This document shows, in pieces, positions 26,291-35,959 of a stretch of 64,000 nucleotides of DNA; position 1 is the first letter of the stretch; every line of letters begins with the position of its first letter. Origin of the DNA: Brucella pseudintermedia. GTDB taxonomy: Bacteria > Pseudomonadota > Alphaproteobacteria > Rhizobiales > Rhizobiaceae. A model generated the notes under the pieces. The model searched no databases. It worked only from the letters and a program-made list of their open reading frames with translations, and was not told where the DNA came from. The translations under genes and the position numbers were made by a program. The DNA lies in contig NZ_WBWE01000001.1 in assembly GCF_008932435.1 (NCBI RefSeq), forward strand, positions 1-64,000, in the 5' to 3' direction.

Positions 26291-26917
26291 ATGACAGACT
26301 ATATTCGCGACGGGCAGGCGATTTACGACCGGTCTTTTGCCATCATCCGTGCCGAAGCCGATCTGAGCCGCATACCCGCCGATCTGGAAAAGCTTGCGGT
26401 CCGCGTGATTCACGCCTGTGGCATGGTGGATGTGGTTGGTGACCTCGCCTTTTCGGAAGGCGCGGGCAAAGCCGGGCGCGACGCCCTGCTCGCAGGCGCG
26501 CCCATCCTCTGCGATGCGCGCATGGTGGCCGAAGGCATTACCCGTTCTCGTCTGCCCGCAAACAATGAAGTCATCTGCACTCTTGGCGACCCGTCGGTTC
26601 CCGAGCTCGCCGCGAAGATCGGCAATACCCGCTCGGCGGCTGCACTCGACCTCTGGCTCCCGCATCTTGCCAACAGCGTCGTTGCAATCGGCAATGCACC
26701 AACTGCCCTCTTCCGCCTGTTCGAACTGCTGGATGCCGGTGCGCCGAAACCCGCACTGATCATCGGAATGCCGGTCGGTTTCGTCGGCGCGGCAGAATCG
26801 AAGGAAGAACTCGCCGCAAACAGCCGTGGCGTGCCTTATGTGATCGTGCGCGGAAGACGCGGCGGCAGCGCCATGACGGCAGCGGCGGTCAACGCGCTCG
26901 CCTCGGAGCGCGAATAA
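26291..26917 (+). CDS. cobH: precorrin-8X methylmutase
   Basis: Moves the methyl group from C11 to C12 to give hydrogenobyrinic acid, the first stable intermediate of the aerobic branch. 208 residues; the catalytic histidine is H41 in [11 protein letters not shown], and [10 protein letters not shown] near 135 is also conserved. The ATG is used in preference to a GTG nine bases upstream. The TAA stop overlaps the cobI ATG by one base. Confidence 0.95.
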   Translation: MTDYIRDGQAIYDRSFAIIRAEADLSRIPADLEKLAVRVIHACGMVDVVGDLAFSEGAGKAGRDALLAGAPILCDARMVAEGITRSRLPANNEVICTLGDPSVPELAAKIGNTRSAAALDLWLPHLANSVVAIGNAPTALFRLFELLDAGAPKPALIIGMPVGFVGAAESKEELAANSRGVPYVIVRGRRGGSAMTAAAVNALASERE

Positions 26918-27651
26918 TGGCGGCAAAAGGCAGACTGTTTGGCCTGGGCGTCGGTCCCGGCGATCCCGAACTGATAACGCTGAAAGCCCTTCGCCTTCTC
27001 AAAAGCGCGCCGGTCGTTGCTTATCATGCCGCGAAGGGAAAGAAGGGCAACGCCCTCTCAATAGTCGAGGAATATCTTTCACCGGAACAGATTCTGGTGC
27101 CGCTGATCTATCCGGTGACGACGGAAAAGCTCCCGGCACACATGGATTACGAACAGATCGTCAGCGATTTCTATGGCGAGATAACGGGCACGATAGCAAG
27201 CCATCTCGATCGCGGACAGGATGTAGCCGTGATCGCGGAAGGCGATCCGTTCTTCTATGGCTCGTTCATGTATATCCACGACAGGCTTGCGGACCGGTAT
27301 GAAACGCAAGTGGTTCCCGGTGTCTGTTCCGTTCTCGGTGCCTCTGCCGTCCTCGGTGCGCCGCTGGTCTATCGCAACCAGACGCTATCCGTCCTTTCCG
27401 GCGTCATGAGCGCCGAAGAGCTGAAACAGCGGCTCGCGGATACGGGAGCAGCGGCCATAATGAAGCTTGGCAAAAATCTCGACAAGGTCCGCACCGTGCT
27501 TGGCGATCTCGATCTCATGGAGCGTGCGCTCTATGTCGAGCGCGCCACCATGTCCAATCAGCGCATCGTGCCGCTTGCCGAAGTCGATGGCGGCGATTGC
27601 CCCTATTTCTCGATCATTCTCGTTCCGGGGCAAAAATGGAACGGCGCATGA
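26917..27651 (+). CDS. cobI: precorrin-2 C20-methyltransferase
   Basis: SAM-dependent tetrapyrrole methylase, 244 residues, with the class III methylase motifs [16 protein letters not shown] at the N-terminus, [11 protein letters not shown] near 108 and VVPGVCS near 132. It converts precorrin-2 to precorrin-3A. It is coupled to cobH by a one-base overlap and to cobJ by an ATGA overlap. Confidence 0.95.
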   Translation: MAAKGRLFGLGVGPGDPELITLKALRLLKSAPVVAYHAAKGKKGNALSIVEEYLSPEQILVPLIYPVTTEKLPAHMDYEQIVSDFYGEITGTIASHLDRGQDVAVIAEGDPFFYGSFMYIHDRLADRYETQVVPGVCSVLGASAVLGAPLVYRNQTLSVLSGVMSAEELKQRLADTGAAAIMKLGKNLDKVRTVLGDLDLMERALYVERATMSNQRIVPLAEVDGGDCPYFSIILVPGQKWNGA

Positions 27652-29357
27652 TCCCCGCAATTCTGGTGCTCGGAGAAGCTGCTGTGCCCGCCGCACAGCG
27701 AATCGCAATGGCGCTGGAACGCGCCGAAATACTCGGCCTTCGGAACCGTGTTGCATCGGTTGACAGCACCTTCATGCATTTCGGCGATGCGATAAGATCG
27801 CTTTACGAGGAAGGTCGCCCCATCATTGCGCTTTGCGCCGCCGGCATCGTCATCCGGGCGCTCGCCCCGCTGCTTGAGAACAAGCGTATCGAACCGCCGG
27901 TTCTGGCCGTTGCCGAAGATGGAAGCACGGTCGTGCCGCTTTTGGGCGGTCTCTCCGGTGTAAACGACATGGCCAGGCAGGTTGCGGCGGCATTGGAAGT
28001 TGTGCCTGCAATAACCACGTCCGGCGAATTGCGGTTCGGGATCAATTTGCTGCACCCGCCTGCCGAACTGACGCTTGCTAATCCTGACGACGCGAAAAAT
28101 TTCATGTCGAACCTGCTCGCCGGGCAGAAGCTGCGGCTGGACGGACAATCGCGCTGGCTTGCGCAATCGAAATTGCCTTTTGCCGACGACGGCGCGTTGA
28201 CGATCAGCATAACGCCCCGCAACCGTGCACCGCGCCCGGACGAGTTGATTTATCATCCGCGCTGTGTGGCTATTGCCGTCGATAGGATCAGCGAGAACAT
28301 TCAGAACGATATCGAAGATGCTCTGGCCAAAGCCGGAATAGCCCAGTCGTCTCTGGCGTTGCTTCTCGCCCACGAGAAGAATTGTGCGTCTTCCGTACTT
28401 CATCAGGTAGCGGCCAATCTCGATATTCCGCTGCGCTATGTGGCAGATGCGACAGATGCGTGCGATCTGGTCCTTCGTTCCGTGGAACAGCCGGTCGAAC
28501 TGATAGATAGCGACGGGCTGGCCGTCGCCATAGCCGCTACACCGGCAGATGTACTCTTTGTCGGTCGAAAGCGTGGCAAGCTGGTCGTTATCGGACTTGG
28601 ACCCGGATCGCGGGACCTGATGACGCCCGCCGTCCAGCATGAATTGGAACAGGCTGAAGACATCCTCGGCTATGAGACCTATGTGCGAATGGCAGAGGAG
28701 AACCTTCGCCCCTTCCGCGCGGACCAGATCATTCACATGACGGACAATCGCGAGGAAATGCAGCGCGCTCGTCACGCGTTCCAACTCGCGGCTTCCGGTC
28801 GGCATGTCATCATGGTCTCCTCGGGCGATCCCGGCGTCTTCGCGATGGCTGCGGCGGTTGTGGAGGCGCTGCACGAAACAGACAATCCCGCATGGTACGG
28901 TGTGGAGCTTGTCATCCAGCCCGGAATTTCAGCAGCAATGGCTGCCGCATCGCGCATTGGTGCGCCGCTGGGACACGACTTTTGCATCATTTCCCTGTCG
29001 GACAATCTGAAGCCTTGGGCAATCATCGAAAAGCGCCTGGCGCTCGCCGCCGAAGCCGATCTCGCCATGGCGTTCTACAATCCCATTTCCAGGGCGCGCC
29101 CGCATCAGCTTGGCCGCGCACTGGAAATCCTGCGCCAATATCGCGCGCCAGAGACGCCCATCGTCCTTGGACGAGACATAGGCAGGCCTGCGGAGACGAC
29201 ACGGATAACCACGCTCGGCGCGCTGACGCCCGGCGAGGTTGATATGCGTACCGTAGTGATCGTCGGCTCTTCCCACACCCGAAGTTTCGCGAAATCCGAT
29301 GGCCGAGAATGGGTCTACACGCCGCGCTGGTATGGCGAAAACCCGGAAAACAAATAA
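27648..29357 (+). CDS. cobJ: CbiG-like / precorrin-3B C17-methyltransferase fusion
   Basis: A 569-residue fusion. Residues about 1-120 match the CbiG N-terminal domain ([25 protein letters not shown]), about 130-195 the CbiG middle domain, and about 200-308 the CbiG C-terminal (CobE-like) domain. From 311 ([17 protein letters not shown]) to the end is a complete CobJ methylase with [12 protein letters not shown] near 388 and a C-terminal ITTLG segment. CobJ methylates C17 and drives ring contraction. CbiG belongs to the anaerobic route, where it opens the lactone and releases acetaldehyde. The ATG overlaps the cobI stop. Confidence 0.92.
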   Translation: MIPAILVLGEAAVPAAQRIAMALERAEILGLRNRVASVDSTFMHFGDAIRSLYEEGRPIIALCAAGIVIRALAPLLENKRIEPPVLAVAEDGSTVVPLLGGLSGVNDMARQVAAALEVVPAITTSGELRFGINLLHPPAELTLANPDDAKNFMSNLLAGQKLRLDGQSRWLAQSKLPFADDGALTISITPRNRAPRPDELIYHPRCVAIAVDRISENIQNDIEDALAKAGIAQSSLALLLAHEKNCASSVLHQVAANLDIPLRYVADATDACDLVLRSVEQPVELIDSDGLAVAIAATPADVLFVGRKRGKLVVIGLGPGSRDLMTPAVQHELEQAEDILGYETYVRMAEENLRPFRADQIIHMTDNREEMQRARHAFQLAASGRHVIMVSSGDPGVFAMAAAVVEALHETDNPAWYGVELVIQPGISAAMAAASRIGAPLGHDFCIISLSDNLKPWAIIEKRLALAAEADLAMAFYNPISRARPHQLGRALEILRQYRAPETPIVLGRDIGRPAETTRITTLGALTPGEVDMRTVVIVGSSHTRSFAKSDGREWVYTPRWYGENPENK

Positions 29358-29358
29358 C

Positions 29359-29387
29359 AAAAAGGCAGGGAAAACCATGCCTTTTTC
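29359..29387. terminator. bidirectional terminator after cobJ
   Basis: A 9-bp stem (29359-29367 with 29378-29386), A-rich on one side and T-rich on the other, sits between the convergent cobJ and lipoprotein genes. Confidence 0.75.
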
Positions 29388-29410
29388 GTATGTTAGAAGT
29401 GATTCTTGAA

Positions 29411-29875
29411 TCAGTTCTTCTTTGCCTTGGCCTTTTTCGGCTGGGCAGCGGCGGCGGCATCGGCCTTGGCGGCTGCTGCTTCAGCTGCAATCTGGTCGGC
29501 GCTCTTCGGCGACGTGTCGATGACGGCGCGCACACCGCCCTTGGCGGTGAGCTGGCAAACAGCCGTGCGCAGGTCCACCTTGAGATCGACATCCGTTCCG
29601 CCTGCTGCACCCGGACGGGAATTGACGGCGGAGATAACGCGTTCCGGCAAGAAATATTTGTTGGCTGCAGCGGTGATGCACGGCTGGGCCAGCGCCGGAT
29701 CGACATAAGCCGTAGGTGTAAAGCGCGGCATCGAAATCGTCGGCGCACTGACCGGAGCGTCGGTCTTGCCCGGCGTCGCCGTGGTGGTCGGTACAGTCGT
29801 CGTGCAGGCAGCGGCAAGCGGGGCCAACATGGCAATGGCTAGGAAACGGGCTCCGGTGCGGGCGCGTCCATACAT
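29411..29875 (-). CDS. small predicted lipoprotein, Ala/Lys-rich tail
   Basis: A 154-residue protein with a lipobox ending AAAC at Cys24, a Thr/Pro-rich linker, a central domain with two cysteines (in AQPCIT and AVCQLT) that may form a disulfide, and an Ala- and Lys-rich tail ending in KKAKAKKN. GAGG lies six bases upstream of the ATG at 29875; another ATG 12 bases earlier is possible. I recognise no characterised family. It sits inside the B12 region without any evident link to it. Confidence 0.75.
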   Translation of the reverse strand: MYGRARTGARFLAIAMLAPLAAACTTTVPTTTATPGKTDAPVSAPTISMPRFTPTAYVDPALAQPCITAAANKYFLPERVISAVNSRPGAAGGTDVDLKVDLRTAVCQLTAKGGVRAVIDTSPKSADQIAAEAAAAKADAAAAAQPKKAKAKKN

Positions 29876-30000
29876 GATCAACCTCATAGGATCTGCTGAG
29901 TAGGTAAATTTTAAGTTCGATAACTATTCGGTTTTGCACGATTGTCGAGTGGCAGGAAGGTCACATTGCCAGAATTTCGATTCGCATCCACAGGCTGACG

Positions 30001-30882
30001 TCATTGCTTTGCCAGAATCCAGTTCAGCATTTCCCGCCAGTCTGCCATGCGGATCGGCGTGCCGTGATTGCCGTTCTCGAAACGGCGAAACTGAACCGGA
30101 TAACCCGGCGCGCGCTTGCGGATCTCGCGGTAGAAGGTTTCCTGCTTGTCGATGGCGAAAACCGGGTCGCGGCTTCCATGGCCGAAGAAAACAGGAACGC
30201 GCTTCCTGAATGCTGGAGACTTGAAAAATCCTTCATCCCAGAGCGAGCCGAGCAGGATGAGACCTGCAAGCCCACCCCCGACCTTTTCGTTTCCCGCTAT
30301 GCGCCAGCACAGTGTTCCGCCTTGCGAGCCGCAGGACAGGATCAACGGAGCGTTTGGCGATGACGCCTTGACGGCGTCGATCAGCCCGGCAATCTGCGCC
30401 TCTCCCACATCGGCGAAATCCTTGAAGTCCGGCGTGACATAAAGGCCGCCGTTCAATGCCGCGAGATTCTTCACCCGGTTGAAATTGCCGCCGAACGTAA
30501 AATCGTTCATGCCTTGCAGGCGATTGCCGCCACGTCCATGCAGGTAGATGACGATGAAAGATGCGCCTTCCCGCTTGCCCGCCGTCATGGCTTTGACCGG
30601 TCCGGCAACGGTTTGAAAAGTCACGTCCTTCTGGTAGGCGCGGGCTTTCAGCGAAACATAGGCGTCTTTCACACGCTTTTCAGGCACCGCATCGCGCCCG
30701 TTGATATCGCGCATCTCATTGTAATCGACGACCTTGTAATCACCGTTGTCAGCGCTGCTGATAATGCCGGGATACGCGAAATAATCGTCCTTGAATGCAG
30801 GCAAAAGACCTGCGCCAAATGCAGAAGACGCTGAAAACAGAAATAAAGCGCCCACAAGACCGCTCGTTCCACGTCGCCTCAT
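30001..30882 (-). CDS. secreted alpha/beta-hydrolase (esterase-like)
   Basis: A 293-residue protein with a signal peptide (about 1-24) and an alpha/beta-hydrolase domain. HGRGG at 115-119 fits an oxyanion loop, S186 in SCGSQGG the nucleophile elbow, D239 in GHGSRDP the acid, and H273 in ENGNHGTP the base. The substrate is unknown. The ATG at 30882 lies just before the stop of the cobR gene upstream on the same strand, so the two are probably co-transcribed. A periplasmic esterase beside corrin genes might act on an exogenous corrinoid or its carrier, but this is speculation. Confidence 0.78.
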   Translation of the reverse strand: MRRRGTSGLVGALFLFSASSAFGAGLLPAFKDDYFAYPGIISSADNGDYKVVDYNEMRDINGRDAVPEKRVKDAYVSLKARAYQKDVTFQTVAGPVKAMTAGKREGASFIVIYLHGRGGNRLQGMNDFTFGGNFNRVKNLAALNGGLYVTPDFKDFADVGEAQIAGLIDAVKASSPNAPLILSCGSQGGTLCWRIAGNEKVGGGLAGLILLGSLWDEGFFKSPAFRKRVPVFFGHGSRDPVFAIDKQETFYREIRKRAPGYPVQFRRFENGNHGTPIRMADWREMLNWILAKQ

Positions 30883-30886
30883 CGCA

Positions 30887-31414
30887 CTACAGCTCCAGAG
30901 TATGATAGCGCCTGTTGAGATAAACCAGCGCTTCCTCCTCGGCCCTCGACCGCAGGCCGACCACTTCGCCGAAAAGCACGTGATGGGTGGAGTGATCCTG
31001 AACGCTGACCACCCGACAATCGAAAGAAGCAAGCGCTCCCCGCAATATGGGCGCTCCGGTAACCTGAACTTCCCACTGCGCCAGTTCGAACCGCTCGTCC
31101 TGCGTCAGACCGATACGGCCGGAAAACGCGTCTGCAAGCTGCTGGTGCGAGCCAGCGAGCGTATTGACGGCAAACACACCATTCTCGATGAACAGCCGGT
31201 TTTCCTCATGAACTTTCTGGAGGCAAATGAGGATCGTCGGCGGATTATCGGACACCGAGCAGGCCGCAGTCAGCGTGAGGCCGCGCCTTCCCGCGCTGCC
31301 CGCCGTCGTGACGATCTGTACCGCGCCGGCATAATGGCTCATGGCATCGCGGTAGGACTTGGATTCCACCGAAGCTGCACTGGAAATGATGTTCTTAATC
31401 GTTTGCACGTCCAA
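30887..31414 (-). CDS. cobR: flavin reductase-domain corrin reductase
   Basis: 175 residues of the flavin-reductase-like (FMN-binding split barrel) family, with YAGAVQIVTT, LTLTAACSVSDNPPTILICL and the C-terminal RRYHTLEL. A protein of this type from Brucella melitensis, CobR, is known to reduce cob(II)yrinic acid a,c-diamide to Co(I) before adenosylation by CobO. The location inside the B12 region supports the same role. The start is uncertain: the frame opens with TTG at 31414, and a GTG at 31369 is an alternative. Confidence 0.85.
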   Translation of the reverse strand: MDVQTIKNIISSAASVESKSYRDAMSHYAGAVQIVTTAGSAGRRGLTLTAACSVSDNPPTILICLQKVHEENRLFIENGVFAVNTLAGSHQQLADAFSGRIGLTQDERFELAQWEVQVTGAPILRGALASFDCRVVSVQDHSTHHVLFGEVVGLRSRAEEEALVYLNRRYHTLEL

Positions 31415-31558
31415 CAGAATCCATCTCGCCCTATGGGTATATTACCTGAAGCCAGCTATCTTGCTCAGAAGCCGCAATATCGGCCCCCAGAAACGGGCAT
31501 TGCACAAAGGCGAGGAAACAGCTACCCACTTTTCGTTGAAAATGCCACGAATTGTTTA

Positions 31559-32665
31559 ATGAAGACGGATCACGTGATCGAGCTAGGGAAACGTCCTGTT
31601 GCAGCGCTGACAAGCATTATCCTCACACTGCTGGCCAGTTCGATGCTGGCGCGGGCAGAGGATATGCGCATCGGACTTGCAGCGCCTCTGTCGGGAACGT
31701 TCGCTCCCTTGGGCAATCAACTGGCCGAAGGAGCCCACATCGCGGCCGCGGCGAAAAGCGCTCCACTCGTCATATCCGATGACCGTTGCGATGCCGAAGG
31801 CGGCAGGGAAGCGGCAGAACGTTTCGTGAAGGAAAACGTCCGGATCGCGACCGGCTTCCTGTGTCCCGACGCCCTTGAGGCAGCACTTCCGATCCTCGCA
31901 GCCGGCAACATATCGGTCGTGGCATCCGGCGTCAGCGAACCGACGCTCACCGAAAGGCGCGCAACCACGCCGATGGCGGTATTTCGTCTCGCAACCGGGC
32001 TCGACAAGGAAACGCAAGCGACTGGCAGCTTTCTCGCCAGTCTCTGGCGCGCCCAACCCTTTGCTGTCATCGATGACGGTACGATTGAGGGGCGTGAACG
32101 GGCAGCGCGTGTGCTGGCAAGCCTCAAGGAGCAGCAGCTTCAGCCGGTTTTCACCGACACCTACCGGCCTGGTCTCGACAATCAGAATGCGCTGGTCGCC
32201 CGGCTGCGGCGCGCGGGCGCTACTCACGTCTATGTTGGCGGCGAGCGCGACGATATCGCCGCCATCGGCGCAAGCGCTGCCGCCCTCAATCACCCGCTGA
32301 CGATTGCGGGCGGCAGCCTGCTGGATGCCGCGCCCGGCGCACAGTCCTTGAATCAGGGCACTTTGATGATCGCCCCGCTCCGTCCGCAGGATCTTTCGAC
32401 CGCAAAGCCTGCAATCGAAGCACTGCATCAGGCCGGGAAACTTGCCGATGCTTATGCCGTCATCGGTTATGCCAGCGCGGAGATTGCCGCGGATGCGATC
32501 CGGCGCACCGACGAGAAGAAGCAGCCGGTGCTTGATACGCTGCGCACCGGTTCCTTCGAAAGCGTGCTTGGCACGATCAAGTTCGACGGCAACGGCATTC
32601 GGACAGACAATCCCAACCGCCTCCAGCGCTTCGACGGCAAACGGTTCGTGCTAACCGACAAATAG
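31559..32665 (+). CDS. orphan periplasmic substrate-binding protein, branched-chain amino-acid type
   Basis: A 368-residue protein with an N-terminal signal (cleavage near LARA, about residue 31) and a periplasmic-binding-protein type I fold (Leu/Ile/Val-binding family): IGLAAPLSGTFAPLG at the mature start, VASGVSEPTLT near 115, and the C-terminal TIKFDGNG. No permease or ATPase gene is adjacent. It is divergent from cobR and converges on cobD, overlapping it by 15 bases. The ligand is unknown; the ribosome site is weak. Confidence 0.8.
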   Translation: MKTDHVIELGKRPVAALTSIILTLLASSMLARAEDMRIGLAAPLSGTFAPLGNQLAEGAHIAAAAKSAPLVISDDRCDAEGGREAAERFVKENVRIATGFLCPDALEAALPILAAGNISVVASGVSEPTLTERRATTPMAVFRLATGLDKETQATGSFLASLWRAQPFAVIDDGTIEGRERAARVLASLKEQQLQPVFTDTYRPGLDNQNALVARLRRAGATHVYVGGERDDIAAIGASAAALNHPLTIAGGSLLDAAPGAQSLNQGTLMIAPLRPQDLSTAKPAIEALHQAGKLADAYAVIGYASAEIAADAIRRTDEKKQPVLDTLRTGSFESVLGTIKFDGNGIRTDNPNRLQRFDGKRFVLTDK

Positions 32666-33634
32666 CCCAAGCAGGCTCGCGGCGATCACCAGCCCGGTCA
32701 TCAGGCTCATTGTTGACCAAAACAGGCGAAGCGCGGCATCGATATCATCGGCATCGGCATCGCGTTTACCGGATGCATTGAGCATCGGACCTTCAACTTT
32801 TTCCGTCCCATACTGGCGCGGGCCGGCCAGCGCCAGTCCCAGCCCGCCTGCAAATGCCGATTCCGGCCAGCCAGCATTGGGTGAGCGATGCAGTCGCGCG
32901 TCACGACGCATGACGGAGAAGGCTTCCCTTCCTGAGAGCTTGTCTTTCGTGACGGCAGTGGCAAGTGATGCCAGCAGCCCTGTCAACCGAGCGGGAATGT
33001 AGTTTGCAACATCATCCAGCTTCGCGGCAAAACGCCCGAAATCGCGATAGCGATCATTGAGATGACCGATCATCGAGTCAGCGGTATTGATCATCTTGTA
33101 GGCAAACAGGCCCGGCAACCCGCCCACCAGAAACCAGAACGCAGGCGCAACAATTCCGTCCGATGCGTTTTCGGCGAGACTCTCTATCGCTGCTCGGCTA
33201 ACGCCGCCTTCGTCAAGATGCTCAGGATTGCGCCCAACAATCATCGACACGGCCCGCCGTCCGCCCTCGATCCCCTCCTCGCGCAGCGCCAGCGCCACTG
33301 CCTGCACATGATCGGCAAGGCTTTTCTGCGCCAATAGCACCGTCACGATGAGGATTTCCGCAACCGCACCTGCTGTTCCGGCAAAAGGCAACAAAGCCTC
33401 AAGGACAAGCCCCAGAACCACGCAGGCCGCCACCAGCCCAACCGTCAGCCACATGCCATTTCGGCGACGCAGCGAAGCAGGGAAATTCCGGCTGTTCCAG
33501 CGCTTTTCTCCCCAAGAGATTGCCTTCCCAAACAGCACGACAGGATGCGGCATCTTTTGCCATAGCTGCGGGGGATCGCCGACAAAGCGATCGAGAAGCA
33601 GCGCAAGCGAAAGAATAATGAGCTTTATTTCCAT
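32651..33634 (-). CDS. cobD: adenosylcobinamide-phosphate synthase (CobD/CbiB)
   Basis: An inner-membrane enzyme of 327 residues with four to five hydrophobic spans that joins the aminopropanol arm to adenosylcobyric acid. Conserved parts are DRFVGDPP near 16-23, HPVVLFGKAI near 30, ESLAENASDG near 150, and a motif of NTADSMIGH followed by RYRDFG near 180-195. The ATG at 33634 gives the usual family length. It is the last gene of the minus-strand run A-B-C-D. Confidence 0.94.
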   Translation of the reverse strand: MEIKLIILSLALLLDRFVGDPPQLWQKMPHPVVLFGKAISWGEKRWNSRNFPASLRRRNGMWLTVGLVAACVVLGLVLEALLPFAGTAGAVAEILIVTVLLAQKSLADHVQAVALALREEGIEGGRRAVSMIVGRNPEHLDEGGVSRAAIESLAENASDGIVAPAFWFLVGGLPGLFAYKMINTADSMIGHLNDRYRDFGRFAAKLDDVANYIPARLTGLLASLATAVTKDKLSGREAFSVMRRDARLHRSPNAGWPESAFAGGLGLALAGPRQYGTEKVEGPMLNASGKRDADADDIDAALRLFWSTMSLMTGLVIAASLLGLFVG

Positions 33635-33656
33635 GAGTTTGACCAGAAAAACTGAA

Positions 33657-34652
33657 TCAGGATTTAAACGCCTTTTCCAAGCGCGTAAGCGCCACGTCAT
33701 CCAACGGCAGACCAATGCGCAGCCAGCGTGGGGCATAATCGAACTTCCGGACCAGAATAAGTCTCTGGCACAGTCTGGCATAGAGTTCGTGCGCATCCGA
33801 ATGTTCAATAAGAGAAAACAGTGCCGTGCCGCCGATTTCCTTAAGGCCTGATTTCTCGAGAACAGCAGATAGCTCCAGCCGCCGCAGATCGATACGCGCA
33901 CGATAGTTGGAAAGCACCTCGGCATCGCTGAAGGCATGGCTGGCAATTGCGAGCGCCGGACCGGAAACCGCCCATGGCCCAAGCCGCTGCTGCAAAGCCT
34001 CGACAAAACGTTTCCCGCCGATTACAAAGCCCAGACGAACGCCAGCCAGCCCGAAAAACTTGCCGAAGGATTTCAGCACGATCATCGGCACGTCTTCCGT
34101 ATCTGCTGCAACGCTGACATCCTCATGCGCATCGGCGAAAGCCTCATCCACGATCAGAAAGCCGCCCCGTGCACCCAGCTTTCGCGCCAGATGCAGCAGA
34201 TCGCCTTTTGAAACCACGCGCCCATCGGGATTGTTGGGATTGACGACAACCGCCGCCGTCGCATCGTCTGGAATTTCATCAATCGTCGTGCATTGCACAA
34301 CCTTCCAGCCGGAAGCGGAGAACGAGGCCGCATGTTCCTGATACGTCGGCCCGAGAACCGCAGCCGTAGACGGAGCAACCAGCATGGGAACGAGCTGGAT
34401 CAAAGCCTGTGTGCCGGGGGCGGCAATGATAGGCGCATTCTCGCCAAGCCCATAATAGCCACGGGCCAGCCGCAACGTTTCCCGTAGCAGCCCCTCGTCC
34501 GGCAGGCGATTCCAGATTTCCGGTGTCAGCTGGGGAAGTGGAAAATGCTCCGGATTGATGCCCGTCGAGAGATCGAGCCAGTCTTGCGGCTGTCCGCCAA
34601 AACGTGCGACGGCCTTATCCAGCGCACCGCCATGCTCGATTTCTGCACTCAA
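33657..34652 (-). CDS. cobC: threonine-phosphate decarboxylase, PLP enzyme
   Basis: Makes (R)-1-amino-2-propanol phosphate for the nucleotide-loop arm. A 331-residue aminotransferase-fold protein with VNPNNPDG near 140, IVDEAFAD near 168, and the PLP lysine in KSFGKFFGLAG. It starts with TTG at 34652: GGAG lies six bases upstream, the TTG overlaps the cobB stop as TTGA, and the product then starts SAEIEHGG, the family N-terminus. Confidence 0.93.
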   Translation of the reverse strand: MSAEIEHGGALDKAVARFGGQPQDWLDLSTGINPEHFPLPQLTPEIWNRLPDEGLLRETLRLARGYYGLGENAPIIAAPGTQALIQLVPMLVAPSTAAVLGPTYQEHAASFSASGWKVVQCTTIDEIPDDATAAVVVNPNNPDGRVVSKGDLLHLARKLGARGGFLIVDEAFADAHEDVSVAADTEDVPMIVLKSFGKFFGLAGVRLGFVIGGKRFVEALQQRLGPWAVSGPALAIASHAFSDAEVLSNYRARIDLRRLELSAVLEKSGLKEIGGTALFSLIEHSDAHELYARLCQRLILVRKFDYAPRWLRIGLPLDDVALTRLEKAFKS

Positions 34653-35959
34653 GCTCTCTCTCCGCAAAAATCGATAACGTGCATGAACGAGCCGGAAACG
34701 GAACCGACCCTGAGACCCACCTCGCCCAGATCATCGCCCACAGCATCCCGAACACGGAAAAGACGATCAGCGTTCCCTTCCCGCACGATGCTGGCATAGT
34801 GAAACTCGTGCGCTTTCAACGGCTCGACCCATGGCGAACCCTCAAGCGGCTCCAGCAGGCGATAGCCAAGTTCCAGCTTTCTTTTCGCAAAGCTGGTTTC
34901 GAGCGGCAGAAGACCCAGCATCGGATGCGCAACGCCTTCCGCATCGTGCAAGCTCTCGCCAAGAACCATGTAGCCGCCGCATTCGCCATAGATCGTTGCG
35001 CCACGGGTTGCGGCTTCGCGTATGCCCGTTTGAAACCGCCTTGCCTGTGCAAGACGTCCTGCATGAAGTTCCGGATAACCACCGGGCAGATAGATGGCGT
35101 CAGCGTCCTGTCTCGGTGTCTCGTCGGCAAGCGGCGAGAAGAACGAAATCTCAGCCCCGCGCCTGCGCCAGCCTTCAAACAAATGCGCATAGGCAAAAGC
35201 GAATGCGTCGTCGCGGGCAACCGCAATGTGGCTGCCAAGCGGTTTCAGGCGCGGCACATTGGCCATTGCATCGTAACGCTTTGGTCGTGACCAGAGTGAC
35301 TGCAATGCGTCCAGATCAAGATGCGCTTCGATGACATCGGCGGCGTGATCCAGAAAAGTTTCGAGATCGGAATGTTCGCCCGCCTGCACCAGCCCCAGAT
35401 GCCTTTCAGGTAGCGAAAGAGCAGCATCGCGAGGCAGTGCACCGAGAACCGGGATGCCGAGCGGCTCCAAGGCGCCGCGCAGCATCGCCTCGTGTCGGGC
35501 ACTGCCGACGCGATTGAGGATAATTCCCGCAATCAGCACATCCTTGCGAAACTGACTGAAACCCCAGACGAGCGCGGCAATGGAATGCGACTGACGGGCG
35601 CAATCCACCACCAGCACTACCGGCAGGTCAAGTAGCCGGGCGAGGTCGGCGGAAGAACCCTTGCCGTCCAGCGCTCCGTCAAAAAGCCCCATCATGCCTT
35701 CGGCGACCAGCAGCTTGGCGCCGCTTTCCGTCATGCGGGAGGAAAGCGCACTGATAAGTTCAGGACGCATGGCCCAGGGGTCGAGATTAAAGCAATCTGC
35801 ACCGCTCGCGGCCCTATGATAGGCGGGGTCGATATAGTCCGGCCCGGCCTTCACCGGCGCAAGCGCTACGCCCCGGCGCTTCAGAACCCTCAACAAACCC
35901 AGCGTTACCGTTGTCTTGCCCGACCCGGAAGCTGGGGCTGCTATCATGAAACCCTTCAT
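34649..35959 (-). CDS. cobB: (hydrogeno)cobyrinic acid a,c-diamide synthase
   Basis: ATP- and glutamine-dependent amidation of the a and c carboxylates. 436 residues: an N-terminal dethiobiotin-synthetase-like P-loop (GSGKTT 12-17) and a C-terminal class I glutamine amidotransferase domain with the nucleophile C327 in YGECGGYM. In the aerobic route the substrate is hydrogenobyrinic acid, before cobalt insertion by CobN. It overlaps cobA upstream and cobC downstream by four bases each. Confidence 0.95.
   Translation of the reverse strand: MKGFMIAAPASGSGKTTVTLGLLRVLKRRGVALAPVKAGPDYIDPAYHRAASGADCFNLDPWAMRPELISALSSRMTESGAKLLVAEGMMGLFDGALDGKGSSADLARLLDLPVVLVVDCARQSHSIAALVWGFSQFRKDVLIAGIILNRVGSARHEAMLRGALEPLGIPVLGALPRDAALSLPERHLGLVQAGEHSDLETFLDHAADVIEAHLDLDALQSLWSRPKRYDAMANVPRLKPLGSHIAVARDDAFAFAYAHLFEGWRRRGAEISFFSPLADETPRQDADAIYLPGGYPELHAGRLAQARRFQTGIREAATRGATIYGECGGYMVLGESLHDAEGVAHPMLGLLPLETSFAKRKLELGYRLLEPLEGSPWVEPLKAHEFHYASIVREGNADRLFRVRDAVGDDLGEVGLRVGSVSGSFMHVIDFCGERA

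Noticed and set aside
27603-28874. A 423-codon minus-strand frame opposite the CbiG-CobJ fusion.
   Set aside because: Antisense shadow of cobJ; composition is atypical and no motif is present.
34652-34667. A TTG 15 bases upstream of the chosen cobC start.
   Set aside because: The inner TTG overlaps the cobB stop as TTGA, has GGAG at proper spacing, and gives the family N-terminus.
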